Source of the DNA: Betaproteobacteria bacterium
GTDB taxonomy: Bacteria; Pseudomonadota; Gammaproteobacteria; Burkholderiales; SG8-39
Assembly: GCA_019237595.1 (NCBI GenBank)
Contig: JAFAGU010000175.1
Location: 1-8,577, forward strand
Direction: 5' to 3'
Length of the DNA stretch: 8,577 bases
Part shown: positions 7,201 to 8,577 of the stretch, piece after piece
How the letters are laid out: each line of letters opens with the position of its first letter
How positions within the stretch are numbered: the stretch's first letter is position 1
Translations under genes and position numbers: made by a program
The notes under the pieces: generated by a model
The model's database searches: none
Told to the model about the DNA's origin: nothing
What the model saw: only the letters and a program-made list of their open reading frames with translations

Positions 7201-7295
7201 TCACGCTCTACACCACGCCGGTGGTGTACCTGTACCTGGAACGCGCCCGCGCCCGGGTTTCGCGTTGGAAAAAGCCGCGGGTCCAGCCGGCATGA
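4209..7295 (+). CDS. mdtC: MdtC-type RND multidrug efflux transporter, inner membrane
   Basis: Second pump subunit, partner of MdtB. It has 1028 residues (E. coli MdtC about 1025) and looks intact. It starts MNISEPFVRRPVATTLLTIG with TM1 at about 10-30. MdtC-like blocks follow: LPVAPLPQVAFPTIAVSASL, LERSLGRIAGLTEITSTSSL, TYRKANPADAPVMILAL and GGSSLPAVRVETNPAAL. TM4 holds D401-D402 (GFVVDDAIVVLEN), then REVGFTVLSMSLSLIAVFIP; later come SKGFFPQQDTG, STIYRELNQYRVVLEA and TM10 with K920-K921 (GIVKKNAIMMID). The ATG at 4209 sets the conserved N terminus, but no well-placed Shine-Dalgarno sequence precedes it; the ATGA overlap with an upstream open frame suggests coupled translation. In E. coli the active pump is an MdtB2-MdtC trimer (established). 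The insert before this gene could therefore alter the B:C ratio (inference). The stop overlaps the next gene's ATG. Confidence 0.97.
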   Translation: MNISEPFVRRPVATTLLTIGIALAGMVAFRQLPVAPLPQVAFPTIAVSASLPGASPDVMAATVAMPLERSLGRIAGLTEITSTSSLGSTRVTLQFELSRNIDAAAREVQAAINAARSQLPTSLPSNPTYRKANPADAPVMILALTSQQYGQGRMYDYAQTVLAQKLSQIQGVGQVDIGGSSLPAVRVETNPAALARYGIAASDVSAAINANNANRPKGVVEADQRAWQIYANDQSQSAAEYLPLIIAYRNGAAVRLSDVAQVTDSVQDLRNAGSANGRPSVLLIIRTQPDANIIETVDRIMDLMPLMRASIPAAINLDVMMERTSTIRAAVREVERSLLIAMVLVILVVLVFLRSVRAAIIPAVAVPVSLVGTFSVMYLAGFSINNLSLMALTVATGFVVDDAIVVLENTAHHIEQGMPPFQAALLGAREVGFTVLSMSLSLIAVFIPILLMGGIVGRLFREFSITLSVAVLVSLVVSLTTTPMMCSRMLRKQAPPSEEGRIARLAERGFAYFSGGYASSLKWSLRHPLLILVILLCTVGLNFFLYAKISKGFFPQQDTGRLFGNIRADQGISFQAMRQKLSDFVEIVKADPAVEMVTAFTGGGQRNRGNMFIQLKPLEERKVGAEQVVTRLRAKLAKEPGAQLFLAQALDVRAGGRASDSNYQFTLMADDVDQLRLWAPRLERALNDVPDVADVSSDQEVKGLQTSLVIDRDTAARLGFGPKQIDQALNLAFGQAIVSTIYRELNQYRVVLEAAPRYWQSPEGLQDINLLSPTAGLIPLSTFARWETTNTALSINHQSQFVASTISFNLPDGVSLSQATAAVRATMERIGMPATIHGSFQGTARQFTESLASQPYLILAALVVIYIVLGMLYEDLVHPITILSTLPSAGVGALLALMLFGKELNIIAMIGVILLIGIVKKNAIMMIDLAIEKQRLASENPVEAIYDAATRRFRPIMMTTCAALFGAVPLAVAYGYGSELRQPLGISIMGGLILSQLLTLYTTPVVYLYLERARARVSRWKKPRVQPA

Positions 7296-8577
7296 GAAGA
7301 GCGCTCGCCCTGCTGCTGCTCCTGAGCGGCTGCGCCGTCGGACCGGACTACAAGCGCCCCGACACCCCGCCCGCACCAGCCTTCAAGGAGACGCCGCCCG
7401 CCTGGAAGAACGCGGAGCCGGGCGACGCGCTCGGCAAGGGCAGGTGGTGGGAGATGTTCGGCGATCCGGAGCTCTCCGCGCTCGTCGAGAAAATCGAAGG
7501 CGCGAACTTCTCGCTCGCCGCCGCGGAGGCGCAGTTCCGGCAGGCCCAGGCCGCCGTCGCGATCGCCCGCGCGCCGCTCCTGCCTTCGATCGACTTCAGC
7601 GGCTCCGCGGTGCGCAACCGCTCGCCCTCCGGCGTCATCGGAGGCACGACCGCCGGCCGCACGGTGACCACGCGCGCGGCCTCGTTCTCGGCGAATTGGG
7701 AGGCAGACTTCTGGGGCCACATCCGCCGGCAGGTGGAAGCGGCGGAGGCGTCCCTCGAGGCGAGCGAGGCGAGCTATGCCTCGGCTCGCCTGTCGCTGCA
7801 GTCGCAGCTCATGACGGCGTACTTCCAGCTGCGCACGATCGACCTGCAGAAGCGGCTCCTCGACGAGACGGTGGACGCGCTCAGGAAGTCGCTCGAGCTC
7901 ACCAACAACCGGTACAACGTCGGCGTCGCCGCGAAGGCCGACGTGGTCCAGGCCGACGCGCAGCTGAAGAGCACGCTCGTGCAGGCGGTGGACCTCGGCG
8001 TGCAGCGCGCGCAGCTCGAGCACGCGATCGCCGTGCTCACCGGCGTGTCGCCCGCCGAGCTCGCCATAGCGCCCAACTTCACCTACCAGGCGCAGCTTCC
8101 GGCCGTGCCGCCGGGCCTGCCCTCGGAGCTCCTCGAGCGGCGTCCGGACGTCGCCCAGGCCGAGCGCAACATGGCGGCGGCGAACGCGCAGATCGGCGTG
8201 GTGAAGTCGGCGCTTTTCCCCACCGTCACCCTCTCAGGGCAGTACGGGTGGCGCACCGCCGATCCGACGATCGGGCTCCTCAACGTCGCCAACCGGTTCT
8301 GGTCGCTCGGGCCCTCGGTGGCGTACAACGTCTTCGACTTCGGGCTGCGCCGCGCGCAGACCGAGCAGGCGATCGCCGCCTACGACGCCCAGGTGGCCAA
8401 CTACCGCCAGGCGGTGCTCACGGCGTTCGGCAACGTCGAGGACAACCTCGCCGCGCTGCGCATCCTCGAGGAGGAAGCGGCCGCCGAGCGCGACGCCGTG
8501 GATGCGGCGCGGCTCTCGCTCGAGCTCACGATCAACCAGTACAAGGCCGGAACGGTGAGCTACCTGAACGTCGTCAC
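7292..8577 (+). CDS. NodT-family outer-membrane efflux lipoprotein (TolC/OprM-like channel), 3'-truncated by window edge
   Basis: Outer-membrane exit duct of the tripartite pump. ATG at 7292 overlaps the mdtC TGA (ATGA), so translation is probably coupled. The start gives a short lipoprotein signal with lipobox L-S-G-C, acylated Cys14, followed by AVGPDYKRP, typical of the family. Then come W52-W53 and F56 in GRWWEMFGDPEL, a first helical repeat with SANWEADFWGHIRRQVEAAE and LTNNRYNVGVAAKADVVQA (from about 203), the family-typical LLERRPDVAQAERNMAAANA (about 280-299) with FPTVTLSG, and a second repeat ending LTINQYKAGTVSYLNVV (about 413-427). The two halves N-x-Y-x-x-G repeat is the usual duplicated OEP fold. 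428 residues are visible; relatives have about 460-500, so only the end is missing. By position it corresponds to OpmB of MuxABC-OpmB; I assign no symbol because many paralogs look alike. Confidence 0.95.
   Translation, partial: MRRALALLLLLSGCAVGPDYKRPDTPPAPAFKETPPAWKNAEPGDALGKGRWWEMFGDPELSALVEKIEGANFSLAAAEAQFRQAQAAVAIARAPLLPSIDFSGSAVRNRSPSGVIGGTTAGRTVTTRAASFSANWEADFWGHIRRQVEAAEASLEASEASYASARLSLQSQLMTAYFQLRTIDLQKRLLDETVDALRKSLELTNNRYNVGVAAKADVVQADAQLKSTLVQAVDLGVQRAQLEHAIAVLTGVSPAELAIAPNFTYQAQLPAVPPGLPSELLERRPDVAQAERNMAAANAQIGVVKSALFPTVTLSGQYGWRTADPTIGLLNVANRFWSLGPSVAYNVFDFGLRRAQTEQAIAAYDAQVANYRQAVLTAFGNVEDNLAALRILEEEAAAERDAVDAARLSLELTINQYKAGTVSYLNVV

Noticed and set aside
848..7295. Heavy-metal efflux (CusA/CzcA) or AcrB/MexB-type pumps
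   Set aside because: Two different adjacent RND subunits, with LPEVDYPTIQVVT and LPQVAFPTIAVSASL type N termini and matching MdtA motifs, fit MdtB/MdtC. Metal-pump motifs are not seen.
4170..7376. Antisense open frame of more than 1000 codons opposite mdtC
   Set aside because: Composition is Arg/Asp/Glu/His-rich and low in complexity, mirroring mdtC codon bias. No family motif and no plausible start context; the sense strand encodes a well-conserved transporter.
7208..8023. Antisense open frame opposite the outer-membrane channel gene
   Set aside because: Same shadow effect of high G+C; the sense frame has a lipobox and the conserved OEP motifs.

Overview
The window is one polycistronic drug-efflux locus on the + strand, in the order adaptor, RND pump B, RND pump C, outer-membrane channel. 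It corresponds to the MdtABC system of enterobacteria and, with the channel gene attached, to the MuxABC-OpmB layout of Pseudomonas. Both end genes are cut by the window: the adaptor lacks its 5' part and the channel lacks its 3' end. G+C is high (a 60-base sample at 3661-3720 gives 42/60) and codons mostly end in G or C. With the MdtB/MdtC pair and the NodT-type lipoprotein channel, this points to a Gram-negative proteobacterium, probably a high-GC betaproteobacterium or relative. That placement is inference.

Layout: 1-811 mdtA-type periplasmic adaptor (partial); 812-847 short gap with a tiny upstream reading frame that overlaps the mdtB start; 848-3910 mdtB-type pump; 3911-4208 a 298-base insert; 4209-7295 mdtC-type pump; 7292-8577 outer-membrane lipoprotein channel (partial), whose ATG overlaps the mdtC stop as ATGA. 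MdtB and MdtC would form a mixed trimer in the inner membrane, MdtA would bridge the periplasm, and the last protein would form the exit duct, giving a complete proton-driven tripartite exporter. No promoter or intrinsic terminator is visible, so the promoter should lie upstream of the window.

The unusual part is the mdtB-mdtC junction. In related operons these genes abut or overlap. Here they are separated by an element with nested inverted repeats: a perfect 24-base outer pair, itself a near palindrome (core CCCCCCTGACAAGGGGGG), and an imperfect 18-base inner pair. A 33-base tandem duplication lies at its left edge. The inner repeats enclose the last 42 codons of a DUF559-type (Vsr-like, PD-(D/E)XK fold) nuclease gene whose catalytic part is gone; the remnant is about 51% G+C by hand count. 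Removing 302 bases would restore an ATGA overlap of mdtB and mdtC identical in form to the mdtC-channel junction. A different frame is open across the whole insert and overlaps both pump genes by ATGA, so translational coupling may have survived the insertion. I read this as a decayed, non-autonomous repeat cassette of a DUF559 nuclease family, analogous to REP/RAYT elements. Its mobility is a hypothesis.
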